A stretch of 64,000 nucleotides of DNA, from the NCBI GenBank assembly GCA_002403515.1, contig DHHZ01000127.1, forward strand, positions 25,344 through 89,343, read 5' to 3'. Shown in pieces: positions 1 to 10,364 of the stretch. The DNA comes from Legionellales bacterium UBA4759. Lineage in GTDB: Bacteria; Pseudomonadota; Gammaproteobacteria; Legionellales; Legionellaceae. Positions within the stretch are counted from its first letter, which is position 1. Each line of letters starts with the position of its first letter. Below the pieces are notes generated by a model that had not been told where the DNA came from, searched no databases, and was given only the letters and a program-made list of their open reading frames with translations. The translations under genes and the position numbers were made by a program.

Positions 1-221
1 CACAAGTTGACCCCCATGTATCTTTACAGGCCATTGAATTGCAGGTACCCAGAATTCTTCAAGAAAGACAAATCTCAGAACAAGCATTGAGAACATTAAT
101 TGAGAAAAATACTGAAAAACCTTTTTTATGGTTATTTGGTCAAACCCGGGTCAACGTTTTAAAATTAAATGTTGCATTAGACCAATATTCGGAAATCAAT
201 CATGGAACGACGAACCCCTGA
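1..221 (+). CDS. kdpC: KdpC, C-terminal part of the potassium-transporting ATPase subunit C (cut by window start)
   Basis: The reading frame is open from base 3 and ends at 221. It gives the typical end of KdpC: a VDPHVS segment, then ELQVPRI, then a GQTRVNVLKLNVALDQ tail. KdpC is the single-span membrane subunit that stabilises the KdpFABC high-affinity K+ pump in the inner membrane. The N-terminal transmembrane part lies before the window. The last 20 bases overlap the start of kdpD at 202, so the two are translationally coupled, as expected for a kdpABCD operon. The family call is strong although only about 72 residues are visible. Confidence 0.88.
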   Translation, partial: QVDPHVSLQAIELQVPRILQERQISEQALRTLIEKNTEKPFLWLFGQTRVNVLKLNVALDQYSEINHGTTNP

Positions 222-2760
222 ATCATATCTGACGCAGGCAGAGGCGGAAGAAAAAAGGGCTCATCAGGGTAGCCTAAAAATTTATTTGGGCGCAGCACCT
301 GGCGTAGGAAAAACTTACCAAATGCTTTCAGATGCTTTGGTGAAGCGTGCGCAGGGTATTGATGTTGTGATTGGTGCCGTGGAGACGCATGGCCGTCAAG
401 AAGTAGAATCTTTGGCCAGTGCGTTTGAAAAAATCCCGCCTAGAATGATCAAAAAAGACAGTTTCACCTTAAGAGCATTAGATCTCGAAGCCATATACAA
501 GCGATCGCCTGGCTTAATTTTGATTGATGAAGCAGCTTTTTCCAACCCTGAGGGGAGTATTCATCCAAAACGTTGGCAAGATATTTTAGATATTATTGAC
601 CGGGGCATTGATGTTTATACCACTTTAAATATACAACATCTTGAAAGCTTAAATGATGTTGTGGGTCGTTTGATTGGTATCCCTGTTTATGAAACAGTGC
701 CGGATGCTTTTTTAGAACAAGCTGCTGTCATCGAGTTAATCGACTTGCCATCTGAAGAACTGATAACACGTTTGAAAGAGGGAAAGGTTTATTTACCTGC
801 TGAAGTATCTGTTGCCATACATCATTTTTTTAAAAAAGGTAACCTTGATGCATTGCGAGAGCTTGCCTTACGTATTGCGGCAGAACGCGTGAGTTCAGAG
901 GTTGAAAGTGATTATTCCAAAAGTTTGTCATCTCGTTTGTTGTATCAAGAAGATACGCTGCTAGTTTGTGTGAATGATTATGTGGATATGCATCGATTAA
1001 TTCGTGCTGCTAAAAGAATTGCCTCGCGATTAAATTGTCCTTGGCATGCTTTGTTTATCGACACAGGTGATCAAAAAAGTTTTTTTATTGCCCAACAACA
1101 TCTGCAATTTGCTCAATCCTTGGGGGCTAAAACGCATGTGGTATTTGCAAGCAATATTGCATCAGCAATAGAAGATTTTATTGAGCAACAAAAAATTACC
1201 CAAGTGGTTTTGGGAAAACAAAAATCCTATGGGTGGCGACCAACAAACTTATTTGAAAAGTTGGCCGTGAAATTGAAAGACATTGGAATTTATTTAATTG
1301 AATTACCAGCTCAGAAATTCAATTGGCTAGAGAAAATAAAAAAACAATTTTCGATACAAAAAATTGCGATAATATTATTTTTGGTAGTTACCGCCTCTGC
1401 CATGGTCATGTTTAAAAATATATTTTCTCCATGGGATTTTGGTTGGCTTACTGGATTATTTATTTTAGGTATTGCTTATTTTGGTGCGTGGCGATGGGTC
1501 TTTTTTTTGATGTTCTTATTTCTAGGCTTAGATTTATTATTCAATGCCCGTTCATTTGAATTTTTAATGTCTGATACAGGCGCATGGCTGCGGCAATATG
1601 GTTCTTGGAGTTTATTATTTTTAAGTTTAAGTGCTTATTTAATTTATGCTAAAAAACAAATTTTATTGGCTAGAGAAATTGAGCGTCATAACAGTCAATT
1701 ACTGTCTTTTTATCAAGTGATAGCACACGTTCGGGGCATTGATGCGATATTAACGAATACCAATGAGTATTTGAAAAAATATTTTAAATTAAGCGCCAGA
1801 TTTTTTTTGTATTCTGATAATTCACTCAAACAGGTTTTTCCTAAGGATGATGAGCTGTTATCTGATAAAGAGCAGGGGATTGTTCAGTGGGTGTATGAAA
1901 GTGGCGAGGAGGCAGGTGTTGGTACTGGTAATTTAATTTTTTCTAAAGCTTATTATCTACCGATTGCAACCTCTGAGGGTATTTTTGGGGTTGCTCGTTT
2001 TGTAGGGCAAGGCCAAGAGATCATGGAGGGACAGAAAAAAATTCTCATGGTTTTAATGCAACAACTATCGACGAATCTGCAATTAGAAATGCAGCAGCAA
2101 CAACAAAAATTTAAAGACCTTCATGCTGTAAAATTTCAAGTTAAAGATGATATCTTAAGAAAATTCTCCGAGCAATTTTATAAACCATTTTCCCAGTTAA
2201 CTGAAAAACTCGCCGATGCTGCACCAAATACGGAGTATTTCAAGGACTTGGTACGTCTTAAAAATCATTTAAAAGTGATACATTTTATATCTTTTGAAAA
2301 AAATAAAGAAAGAAAGACCTTACAAAATATTGTAAAAATTATCGAAGAAGTTGTGCGTGATAATTCAGACATTTGGTTGGATAAAAATATTCATTGGTCA
2401 TTGCCAGACAATATACCAGAAGTAAAAGTTAATTATGATTTAATTTATATTTTGGTAGACAATCTTTTGGATAATATCGCTATTCATGCCCATCCATCTG
2501 AAGGTATTGATATCGAAATTATTATTGAGAGCAAAGGTTTACGAATTAGCTTGGCCGATTATGGCCCTGGGTTCTCAGAAAAAGAATTGCAAAAGATATT
2601 CGAGTCTTTTTATCAAGGACATCAAGCACAAAGTACAGGCTTGGGTTTAGGTCTTGCCTTATGTGAACGAATTGTTTCGTGGCATGGCGGTAAAATATGG
2701 GCCGAAAATCGCCTACCACGCGGCGCTATATTTTTCTTTTCATTGCCAATAGATACCTAG
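202..2760 (+). CDS. kdpD: KdpD-like K+ sensor protein with a degenerate histidine-kinase core
   Basis: 852 residues, slightly shorter than the roughly 890 of E. coli KdpD. The N-terminal KdpD domain has an intact Walker A (GAAPGVGKT, about 30-38), followed by a USP-like domain (about 250-370), four membrane segments (about 385-490), a GAF-like region and a C-terminal ATPase domain. The N box (DNLLDN), G1 (DYGPGF) and G2 (TGLGLGLAL) are present. The dimerisation helix is abnormal. Where KdpD normally reads SHDLRTPL, this protein reads SEQFYKPF, so Glu657 replaces the phosphorylated His. No kdpE follows; uvrA comes next. It is probably a sensor or scaffold unable to autophosphorylate, although the ATP site is kept. 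The start ATG lies inside kdpC. Confidence 0.88.
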   Translation: MERRTPESYLTQAEAEEKRAHQGSLKIYLGAAPGVGKTYQMLSDALVKRAQGIDVVIGAVETHGRQEVESLASAFEKIPPRMIKKDSFTLRALDLEAIYKRSPGLILIDEAAFSNPEGSIHPKRWQDILDIIDRGIDVYTTLNIQHLESLNDVVGRLIGIPVYETVPDAFLEQAAVIELIDLPSEELITRLKEGKVYLPAEVSVAIHHFFKKGNLDALRELALRIAAERVSSEVESDYSKSLSSRLLYQEDTLLVCVNDYVDMHRLIRAAKRIASRLNCPWHALFIDTGDQKSFFIAQQHLQFAQSLGAKTHVVFASNIASAIEDFIEQQKITQVVLGKQKSYGWRPTNLFEKLAVKLKDIGIYLIELPAQKFNWLEKIKKQFSIQKIAIILFLVVTASAMVMFKNIFSPWDFGWLTGLFILGIAYFGAWRWVFFLMFLFLGLDLLFNARSFEFLMSDTGAWLRQYGSWSLLFLSLSAYLIYAKKQILLAREIERHNSQLLSFYQVIAHVRGIDAILTNTNEYLKKYFKLSARFFLYSDNSLKQVFPKDDELLSDKEQGIVQWVYESGEEAGVGTGNLIFSKAYYLPIATSEGIFGVARFVGQGQEIMEGQKKILMVLMQQLSTNLQLEMQQQQQKFKDLHAVKFQVKDDILRKFSEQFYKPFSQLTEKLADAAPNTEYFKDLVRLKNHLKVIHFISFEKNKERKTLQNIVKIIEEVVRDNSDIWLDKNIHWSLPDNIPEVKVNYDLIYILVDNLLDNIAIHAHPSEGIDIEIIIESKGLRISLADYGPGFSEKELQKIFESFYQGHQAQSTGLGLGLALCERIVSWHGGKIWAENRLPRGAIFFFSLPIDT

Positions 2761-2802
2761 ATATCATAATATGATGCTATCAATCTTAGGTGAAGAAACG
2801 AA

Positions 2803-5565
2803 ATGACCATCAAAATTAGAGGTGCAAAAACGCATAATTTAAAGTCAGTGGATGTTGATATTCCACGTGATAAACTGACTGTGATTACTGGACTATCTGG
2901 TTGCGGTAAATCCTCTTTGGCCTTTGATACACTTTATGCCGAAGGACAGCGTCGTTATGTAGAATCACTGTCTGCATATGCTCGTCAGTTTTTGTCATTG
3001 ATGGAAAAACCTGATGTAGATTCTATTGAAGGCTTATCTCCGGCAATTGCCATTCAACAAAAAGCCACTTCACATAATCCGCGCTCGACTGTTGGCACGG
3101 TAACAGAAATTTATGATTATTTACGATTATTATTTGCTCGTGTGGGGGACCCATATTGCCCTACGCATGGCATTCGTTTGAATGCGCAAACCATCAGTCA
3201 AATGGTTGATCAGGTCTTAGGCTTACCAGAAGGCGCTAAAATCATGATTTTAGCGCCGGTGGTTAAAGAGCGAAAAGGCGAACATATGCAACTGATGCAG
3301 CAACTCAAAGCCAAAGGGTTTTTACGAGTTCGCATTAATCAAGAATTGTATGAAATTGATGAGCTTCCTTCTTTGGATTCGAAAAAAAAGAATCAAATTG
3401 ATGTTGTTATCGATAGGTGTAAAGTCAAAAAAGAGCACGCCCAACGTTTAAGTGAATCTTTTGAAAATGCCTTGTCCTTAAGTGAAGGATTGGTGATTGT
3501 AGCATCAATGGATAACCAGTTTGACGACATTTTATTTTCAGCAAATTTTGCTTGTCCGCATTGTGCATTCTCACTGACTGAACTCTCGCCAAGATTATTT
3601 TCATTCAATAGTCCATTGGGTGCTTGTGAACAATGTGACGGTTTAGGTGCCTATGAATTTTTTGATGAAGCCAAAATTGTCTATAATCCCAATCTAACCA
3701 TTTCCCAAGGGGCTATTGGTGGTTGGGACAAACGTTCGGGCTTTTATTTTAATATGTTGGCCACTTTGGCTATGCAATATGGATTTTCTTTAGAACAACC
3801 CTTTGATCAATTGCCCAAAGCCACGCAATCCTTAATCTTGCACGGCGATAAGGGCCATTTTGTTGGTATTATTCCTTATTTAGAAAAAAGATATCGGCAG
3901 TATGATCCCAGTCGTTATCGAGAAGATTTTTCACAGTGGATGTCTGAAAAAACTTGTCAAACATGTTCGGGAGCGCGTCTTAAGTCTGCTGCTCGCTGTG
4001 TCAAAGTAGAAGAAAAAACTTTGCCAGAATTATCAAACATGACTGTTATCGATTTGTATCATTTTTTTAAAAATCTTCATTTAACAGGTGCTAAACAACA
4101 AATCGCTGAAAAAATTAATGCGGAAATTATTGCCCGTCTTGGCTTTTTAAATGATGTTGGTTTAGATTATTTGAGCTTATCTCGGTCCGCTGAGACTCTT
4201 TCTGGTGGAGAGGCGCAACGTATTCGTCTTGCTAGTCAAATTGGTTCAGGTTTGGTTGGTGTGATGTATGTGTTAGATGAACCCTCGATTGGTTTGCACC
4301 AACGTGATAATCAGCGATTACTTGATACTTTATTCAAGTTACGTGATTTGGGAAATTCAGTGATTGTTGTTGAACATGATGAAGATGCTATTCGACATGC
4401 AGATTTTGTGATTGATTTGGGGCCGCGGGCTGGGGTTCATGGTGGCGAAATTGTTATCAGTGGAAAGCCCGAAGAGGTGATGAATTGCAAAAGCTCTTTG
4501 ACCGGAGACTATTTGAGTGGGCGCTTAAAAATTGAAGTTCCATCCCAAAGACAAAAAGTATCTCCAGATAAAGTCATTCAATTGCGCGGAGTGAGTTGTC
4601 ATAATTTAAAAAAATTAGATGTTGATATTCCATTGGGGATGATGGTTTGTATCACAGGGGTTTCAGGATCAGGAAAATCAAGTTTAATTAATGATACTTT
4701 ATTTCCTTTGGCTGCTTTAGTTTTGAATGGTTCACGTCTTGCAAAAGATATTAAAATTGATTCTTATCATGGTTTGGCCCATTGCGATAAGGTCATTGAT
4801 ATTGATCAAAGTCCAATAGGTCGAACACCTCGTTCAAATCCTGCTACTTATACGGGTTTATTAACACCCATTCGAGAATTGTTTGCAGGCACCCCAGAAG
4901 CACGAGCAAGAGGCTACCAACCAGGTCGTTTCAGTTTTAATGTGAAAGGAGGGCGATGCGAAGCATGTCAGGGAGATGGCGTGACTCGTGTTGAAATGCA
5001 TTTTTTACCTGATATTTTTGTTTCTTGTGATGTTTGTCAGGGAAAACGTTATAACCGTGAAACTTTAACAGTGACCTATAAAGGTAAAAATATTGCTGAG
5101 GTTTTAAGTATGACGGTAGAGGATGCAGCCAGTTTTTTTGAGGCAGTACCATCTATTGCTCGCAAATGTAAAACCTTAGAGGAAGTTGGTTTAGGGTATA
5201 TTACCTTAGGGCAAAGTGCTGTAACACTTTCTGGCGGTGAAGCCCAGCGTATTAAATTGGCAAAAGAATTGTCAAAGCGCAGTACCGGAAAAACCTTGTA
5301 TATTTTAGATGAACCAACAACGGGTTTACATTTTTATGATGTCCAACAATTATTAAATGTTTTGCAGCGTTTAAGGGAGCAAGGCAATACCATCGTGATT
5401 ATTGAACATCATTTGGATGTCATTAAAACCGCTGATTGGATAATCGATATGGGGCCAGAAGGTGGCGATAGGGGAGGTCAAATTGTTGCTATGGGAAGCC
5501 CTGAAGATGTTGCGAATTGTAAAAACTCATATACAGGACAGTTTTTAAAGCCACTTTTGAAATAA
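2803..5565 (+). CDS. uvrA: UvrABC excinuclease subunit A
   Basis: 920 residues, close to the usual 940. UvrA is the DNA-damage recognition ATPase of nucleotide excision repair. Two ABC modules are visible: Walker [10 protein letters not shown] near the N-terminus and GVSGSGKSS in the second half, with signatures [12 protein letters not shown] and [12 protein letters not shown] and the matching D-loops ([20 protein letters not shown]). Zinc-binding CxxC pairs (CPHC...CEQC and CEACQGDG...CDVCQGKR) are intact. An AGGTGA ribosome site precedes the ATG. It sits 42 bases after kdpD on the same strand. No promoter is evident in the gap, which holds only a short ATCATA/TATGAT inverted repeat (2763-2775). 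Confidence 0.98.
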   Translation: MTIKIRGAKTHNLKSVDVDIPRDKLTVITGLSGCGKSSLAFDTLYAEGQRRYVESLSAYARQFLSLMEKPDVDSIEGLSPAIAIQQKATSHNPRSTVGTVTEIYDYLRLLFARVGDPYCPTHGIRLNAQTISQMVDQVLGLPEGAKIMILAPVVKERKGEHMQLMQQLKAKGFLRVRINQELYEIDELPSLDSKKKNQIDVVIDRCKVKKEHAQRLSESFENALSLSEGLVIVASMDNQFDDILFSANFACPHCAFSLTELSPRLFSFNSPLGACEQCDGLGAYEFFDEAKIVYNPNLTISQGAIGGWDKRSGFYFNMLATLAMQYGFSLEQPFDQLPKATQSLILHGDKGHFVGIIPYLEKRYRQYDPSRYREDFSQWMSEKTCQTCSGARLKSAARCVKVEEKTLPELSNMTVIDLYHFFKNLHLTGAKQQIAEKINAEIIARLGFLNDVGLDYLSLSRSAETLSGGEAQRIRLASQIGSGLVGVMYVLDEPSIGLHQRDNQRLLDTLFKLRDLGNSVIVVEHDEDAIRHADFVIDLGPRAGVHGGEIVISGKPEEVMNCKSSLTGDYLSGRLKIEVPSQRQKVSPDKVIQLRGVSCHNLKKLDVDIPLGMMVCITGVSGSGKSSLINDTLFPLAALVLNGSRLAKDIKIDSYHGLAHCDKVIDIDQSPIGRTPRSNPATYTGLLTPIRELFAGTPEARARGYQPGRFSFNVKGGRCEACQGDGVTRVEMHFLPDIFVSCDVCQGKRYNRETLTVTYKGKNIAEVLSMTVEDAASFFEAVPSIARKCKTLEEVGLGYITLGQSAVTLSGGEAQRIKLAKELSKRSTGKTLYILDEPTTGLHFYDVQQLLNVLQRLREQGNTIVIIEHHLDVIKTADWIIDMGPEGGDRGGQIVAMGSPEDVANCKNSYTGQFLKPLLK

Positions 5566-5610
5566 AATTTACAAAATATGAGACATAATGCTTCTTTTTA
5601 AAAATATTTT

Positions 5611-5639
5611 TGTTAGACTTATAGGGTAGTCATACAGTT
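5611..5639 (+). promoter_or_regulatory. Possible sigma-70 promoter of the lipoprotein gene
   Basis: TTGTTA (5611-5616) and TACAGT (5634-5639) are separated by 17 bases, with a GGAG ribosome site and ATG following closely. Each hexamer matches consensus at four of six positions, and the leader would be very short, so this is tentative. Confidence 0.3.
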
Positions 5640-5658
5640 TCGAAACGGAGAATAAAAA

Positions 5659-5913
5659 ATGAAAAAAATTTTAGTTGTATTGTCTATGTTAGTTTTAGGC
5701 GTTGGTTTAACAGCTTGTGGTAAAGGTTCTGAAAATGCACCTGCTGCTGAAGAAACCAGTGCACCTGCTGCTGAAGAAACCAGTGCACCTGCTGAAGCTG
5801 CACCTGCTCCTGAAGCTGCACCTGCTCCTGAAGCTGCACCTGCTGAAGCTGCGCCTGCTGAAGCTGCACCTGCTGAAGCTGCACCTGCTGAAGCTACACC
5901 TGCTGCTCAGTAA
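5659..5913 (+). CDS. Small lipoprotein with an Ala-Pro-Glu repeat tail
   Basis: 84 residues. A lipoprotein signal peptide ends in the lipobox LTAC (Cys20), so the mature protein should be a lipid-anchored, roughly 65-residue peptide. Almost all of the mature part is low-complexity repeat: two APAAEETS units, then a run of APAEA and APAPEA units, ending in TPAAQ. It has no recognisable catalytic domain. Pro/Ala-rich tethers of this type often form extended periplasmic or surface spacers, but the function here is unknown. It has a GGAG ribosome site and a strong hairpin 9 bases after the stop, so it appears monocistronic. Confidence 0.85.
   Translation: MKKILVVLSMLVLGVGLTACGKGSENAPAAEETSAPAAEETSAPAEAAPAPEAAPAPEAAPAEAAPAEAAPAEAAPAEATPAAQ
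5737..5895 (+). repeat. In-frame tandem repeats in the lipoprotein gene
   Basis: Two 24-base units encoding APAAEETS are followed by seven 15- or 18-base units built on GCACCTGCTGAAGCT. All unit lengths are multiples of three, so gain or loss of units would change protein length without breaking the frame. The repeats also create long open frames in the other registers and on the minus strand; these are shadows. Confidence 0.9.
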
Positions 5914-5921
5914 TATTGCTT

Positions 5922-5945
5922 ACAGCACTACTTTTGTAGTGCTGT
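5922..5945 (+). terminator. Hairpin terminator after the lipoprotein gene
   Basis: A perfect 10-bp stem, ACAGCACTAC / GTAGTGCTGT, with a TTTT loop is followed by the T-rich ATTCTCTTT. It starts 9 bases after the stop codon. Confidence 0.75.
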
Positions 5946-6113
5946 ATTCTCTTTAAAATTATTTTTTCGCTCTAAGAACTCTTTTTTATATATTTACTAT
6001 CATTTGATTTGAGCAATTTCTGGAATTGTTCAAGAATAAATTTTCTAATCCTCTCATATCAAGGCTTCGGTTTTAGACTATAATCATTATATATTTCATT
6101 AGGAGCGTGACTT

Positions 6114-7181
6114 TTGAAAATTGCAATTCTTTCGACAGGACATGAAATTGTTGCCGGTGAAGTTTTAAATACCAATGCCAAACAAATTGCCTATGACTTA
6201 TCAAGTCATGGTTTAGAGGTAGTAACACATCTTTCATGTCGCGACATTGAAGATGAAATGTTAGCTGCTTTAGATTATTTATCAGTCTATGACATGATTA
6301 TCACGATAGGTGGACTTGGGCCAACTTGTGATGATATCACGCGATTTGCCGTTGCTAAGTATCTGAAGTTAAAATTGACTGAACACCCTAAAGCTTATGA
6401 GCATCTTGTTGAATATCAACAAAAAGTCAGCACTTTAAAAATTGAAAATCGAAAACAAGAAACTTTATTTCCCCATGATGCTATTTTGCTCGATAATCCC
6501 AATGGTACGGCCATGGGTGCTTGGATTAATCATCAAAAACAAGTGCTTGTGATGTTGCCAGGACCACCCCGAGAATGTTTACCGATGTGGGAGAACTATG
6601 TTTTACCAGTTATTTTAGAACAATATCCATCCGGTCAAAATTGGTTACGTTGGTTGTGTTTTGGTATTCCTGAAGCAGCTTTGATTACAGATTTAGATGC
6701 TTTATTGCAAAACCATCCACATGAGCTCGGATATCGCGCTTTTCTTCCTTATGTGGAAGTCAAAGTTAAGGCCGATGAACCTCATCGAAGCCAAATAGAA
6801 GGCCTTTTAAATACATATTTTAAAGATAAACAATTGCTTGGTAATGAAATAGCCAGTCATGCTTTAAAAAAATTTTTGTTGGAAAAAAATGTTCAATTGA
6901 GCATTCGAGATCATCTGACTGGTGGCTTTTTAGAGGCTGCATTGATGGAGCCACGCTTGTATAGCAAGCTTTCTTTTCATCAAGAGCATCCATTGCATTT
7001 CAATTTATCAGGATTACACGATTTTTGGCATCAAATTGAGCCCATGTCTCATGTGGCTTGTTTTTTTCAAATTGGCGAGGTGTTACAAAAATATGAGCCC
7101 AGCTCGCGTAGTCAAAATTTACCAAAATATGCGATGGAATGGGCTGCATTTAGTCTATTGAAATATTTAGAAAATCAATAA
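6114..7181 (+). CDS. cinA: CinA-family protein with a degenerate C-terminal amidohydrolase domain
   Basis: 355 residues, against roughly 400-425 for full CinA. The N-terminal MoCF/COG1058 domain is well kept: TGHEIVAGEVLNTNA near the start, GGLGPTCDD at about 65-75, PNGTAMG and MLPGPPRE. In CinA this domain acts with nicotinamide-nucleotide deamidation (PncC) to recycle pyridine nucleotides. The C-terminal part aligns with PncC only loosely. The usual AESCTGG motif reads RDHLTGG, so the nucleophilic region is lost and deamidase activity is unlikely. The start is TTG, chosen because AGGAG lies 8 bases upstream. A TATAAT at 6079-6084 could be the -10 element. It shares a terminator hairpin with the convergent obgE. 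Confidence 0.8.
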   Translation: MKIAILSTGHEIVAGEVLNTNAKQIAYDLSSHGLEVVTHLSCRDIEDEMLAALDYLSVYDMIITIGGLGPTCDDITRFAVAKYLKLKLTEHPKAYEHLVEYQQKVSTLKIENRKQETLFPHDAILLDNPNGTAMGAWINHQKQVLVMLPGPPRECLPMWENYVLPVILEQYPSGQNWLRWLCFGIPEAALITDLDALLQNHPHELGYRAFLPYVEVKVKADEPHRSQIEGLLNTYFKDKQLLGNEIASHALKKFLLEKNVQLSIRDHLTGGFLEAALMEPRLYSKLSFHQEHPLHFNLSGLHDFWHQIEPMSHVACFFQIGEVLQKYEPSSRSQNLPKYAMEWAAFSLLKYLENQ

Positions 7182-8278
<1,097 letters not shown>

Positions 8279-8548
8279 TTAGTTTGCTGCTTCCACAGCT
8301 TCGATGGTGACGTAGTGACGGTTTTTTAAACCTTTACGAACGAATTTAACTAGACCTGGAACCATTGCAAATAAAGTATGGTCACGGCCTACACCAACGC
8401 CTGGGCCAGCGTGAAAACGAGTTCCACGTTGACGAACTAAAATTTCTCCAGCCAATACATTTTGACCACCGAATCGTTTAACCCCAAGATACTTAGGATT
8501 CGAGTCGCGGCCGTTACGGGTACTACCACCTGCTTTCTTCTGAGCCAT
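8279..8548 (-). CDS. rpmA: 50S ribosomal protein bL27
   Basis: 89 residues, normal length. The start [16 protein letters not shown] and the motif [18 protein letters not shown] are characteristic of bL27, whose N-terminal tail reaches the peptidyl-transferase centre. It lies 31 bases after rplU and upstream of obgE in the same operon. Confidence 0.98.
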   Translation of the reverse strand: MAQKKAGGSTRNGRDSNPKYLGVKRFGGQNVLAGEILVRQRGTRFHAGPGVGVGRDHTLFAMVPGLVKFVRKGLKNRHYVTIEAVEAAN

Positions 8549-8579
8549 TTCTATTACTACCTATTAAAAAAATTACCGA

Positions 8580-8891
8580 TTAAGAATGAATCGCTTTAAT
8601 TTGAACTGCTGTAAAGTTTTGTCTGTGTCCCATTTGTTTCATATGGTGTTTACGACGACGAAACTTAATAATTTTAATTTTCTTATGACGGCCTTGTTCT
8701 AATACTTCAGCTTCTACATTTGCTTTTTTCAATTTAGCAGGTTCAATGATTGTGGAACCCTCTTTAGAAACCATAAGAACTTTGTCAAATTTAACTGTAG
8801 AACCAACTTCAACAGGAAGTTGTTCGATTTTTAATACATCACCGGCTTTAACACGATATTGTTTTCCGCCTGTTTGGATCACTGCATACAT
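8580..8891 (-). CDS. rplU: 50S ribosomal protein bL21
   Basis: 103 residues. The sequence MYAVIQTGGKQYRV, the KFRRRKHHMKQMGHRQ block and the VQIKAI end are typical of bL21. The frame is open further upstream, but the ATG at 8891 has a good ribosome site (TGGAG) and gives the universal MYAVI start. It is the first gene of rplU-rpmA-obgE and is divergent from rplY across a 167-base gap. Confidence 0.98.
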   Translation of the reverse strand: MYAVIQTGGKQYRVKAGDVLKIEQLPVEVGSTVKFDKVLMVSKEGSTIIEPAKLKKANVEAEVLEQGRHKKIKIIKFRRRKHHMKQMGHRQNFTAVQIKAIHS

Positions 8892-8960
8892 AATATTACT
8901 CCAGCGTTTTTCGCTTAGATGGGTACAAAGCACTATATTTTAGACAAAAAAACGAAGTGC

Positions 8961-8989
8961 TTCAAGTTTTCTTTTAAATTAGTTATAAT
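8961..8989 (+). promoter_or_regulatory. Probable promoter of rplY
   Basis: A perfect TATAAT (8984-8989) lies 17 bases after TTCAAG (8961-8966), a weak -35. It points toward rplY. The divergent gap must also hold the rplU promoter; TATAGT read on the minus strand near 8935 is a possible -10 but lacks a convincing -35. Confidence 0.45.
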
Positions 8990-9058
8990 GACACGTTTTT
9001 TAAATAAAGTCATCTTTGTTTGGTCGCAAAGCAAAGATATGTTTTGGAGTATAAAATT

Positions 9059-9721
9059 ATGTCAAATATTAAATTAGCTGCAGAGCTCAGACAAGACTGT
9101 GGTAAAGGTGCGAGCCGCCGCCTACGTCGTCTGAACAATTTAGTTCCAGCGGTTGTTTACGGTGGTGACAAAGAAGCGATTTCTTTACAGTTACCACATA
9201 ATAAAGTTATTAAAGCTTTAGAAGACGAGCATTTTTATGCTAGTGTTTTAACATTAGATGTTGAAGGCGCTAAGAAAGAACATGTTATTTTAAAAGCATT
9301 ACAACGTCATCCGTTTAAACCAGTGATTATGCATATGGACTTCCAACGTGTTTCTCCTAACGATGAAATCACAAAAGTAATTCCATTGCACTTCTTAAAT
9401 GAAGAGAAAGCACCTGGTGTAATCGAAGGTGGTATGGTGAATCACCATATGAATCATGTTGAAATCCGTTGTAAAGTGAAAAACTTACCTGATCATATTG
9501 ATATTGATATTTCTGGATTACAAAACAATCAAGTATTACATCTTTCTGATATTAAGTTACCAAAAAGTGTTGAATTGACTGTTGATTGTAAAGATGAAGT
9601 ACATAACTTAGCAGTTGTAAGTATTCACAAACCACGCATTGAAGAAGAAGTTGAAGTAGAAGCTGAAGCTGAAGTAGCAGCTGATGAAGTTCCTGCTATC
9701 AAAGAAACCAGTGCAGAGTAA
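9059..9721 (+). CDS. rplY: 50S ribosomal protein bL25, long CTC form
   Basis: 220 residues. The N-terminal bL25 domain binds 5S rRNA (about 1-92: KGASRRLRR, VPAVVYGG, LKALQRHPFKPVIMHMDFQRV), and a C-terminal TL5/CTC domain ends in an acidic Glu/Ala-rich tail. The ATG at 9059, preceded by TTGGAG, was chosen over the longer open frame because MSNIKLAAE matches the family start. It is followed by a strong terminator, then pth and ychF, the usual neighbours. Confidence 0.96.
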   Translation: MSNIKLAAELRQDCGKGASRRLRRLNNLVPAVVYGGDKEAISLQLPHNKVIKALEDEHFYASVLTLDVEGAKKEHVILKALQRHPFKPVIMHMDFQRVSPNDEITKVIPLHFLNEEKAPGVIEGGMVNHHMNHVEIRCKVKNLPDHIDIDISGLQNNQVLHLSDIKLPKSVELTVDCKDEVHNLAVVSIHKPRIEEEVEVEAEAEVAADEVPAIKETSAE

Positions 9722-9734
9722 TTGTATAAATATG

Positions 9735-9775
9735 AACGGTGTTGGTGTTTTTTGACGTCAACACCGTTTTTTTTT
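9735..9775 (+). terminator. Rho-independent terminator after rplY
   Basis: The perfect 10-bp stem AACGGTGTTG / CAACACCGTT has a 14-base loop and runs directly into a tract of Ts. Confidence 0.9.
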
Positions 9776-9795
9776 GATTTAATTTGAAGAATATC

Positions 9796-10356
9796 ATGAG
9801 CATTAAACTGATTGTTGGTTTAAGAAATCCTGGTGATAAGTATGCCAAAACACGCCATAATGCTGGTGCATGGGTACTTGAAGCCATAGGTTCTAACTGG
9901 CAACTAAAAAAAGATTTTTTAGGTGAAGTATCTGAATTAACTTGGATAGATTGCAAAGCTTTAGGCCTTTTACCAAACACCTATATGAATTTAAGTGGCC
10001 AATCTGTTGGGGCTGTTACTCGTTTTTATCGTTATCAACCCGAAGAAATACTAGTGATACATGATGAATTGGATTTGCCTGTGGGGGCTATTCGTCTTAA
10101 AAAAGGCGGTGGACATGGCGGCCACAATGGTTTACAAGATATCATTCGACATTTAGGAAGTCATGATTTTTATCGATTAAGAATTGGAATTGGTCACCCT
10201 GGGGATAAAAAGGATGTGTCCAATTATGTATTGCACGTCCCAAGTGCAAGTGAAAAAAAACTATTAGATGAAGCCATCGAGAAGATAATGCCTTTTTTAC
10301 CCCAAATTATTAAAGGTGATATGGCTTTAGTGATGAATGAATTACACCGACGTTAG
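9796..10356 (+). CDS. pth: Peptidyl-tRNA hydrolase
   Basis: 186 residues from the ATG at 9796. Pth releases peptides from stalled peptidyl-tRNA. Conserved blocks: [15 protein letters not shown], which includes the catalytic His; [18 protein letters not shown] with the catalytic Asp; [10 protein letters not shown]; and RLRIGIGHP. The family usually has GNPG where this reads RNPG. ATG 9796 was chosen over the in-frame TTG at 9784 because it gives the standard short N-terminus before IVGL. It precedes ychF by 8 bases, a near-universal pairing. Confidence 0.96.
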   Translation: MSIKLIVGLRNPGDKYAKTRHNAGAWVLEAIGSNWQLKKDFLGEVSELTWIDCKALGLLPNTYMNLSGQSVGAVTRFYRYQPEEILVIHDELDLPVGAIRLKKGGGHGGHNGLQDIIRHLGSHDFYRLRIGIGHPGDKKDVSNYVLHVPSASEKKLLDEAIEKIMPFLPQIIKGDMALVMNELHRR

Positions 10357-10364
10357 GAGGAATC

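Noticed and set aside
5684..5884. Gln/Leu-rich frame on the minus strand and another on the plus strand through the lipoprotein repeats
   Set aside because: They are produced by the tandem repeat read in other registers; no ribosome site or signal supports them.
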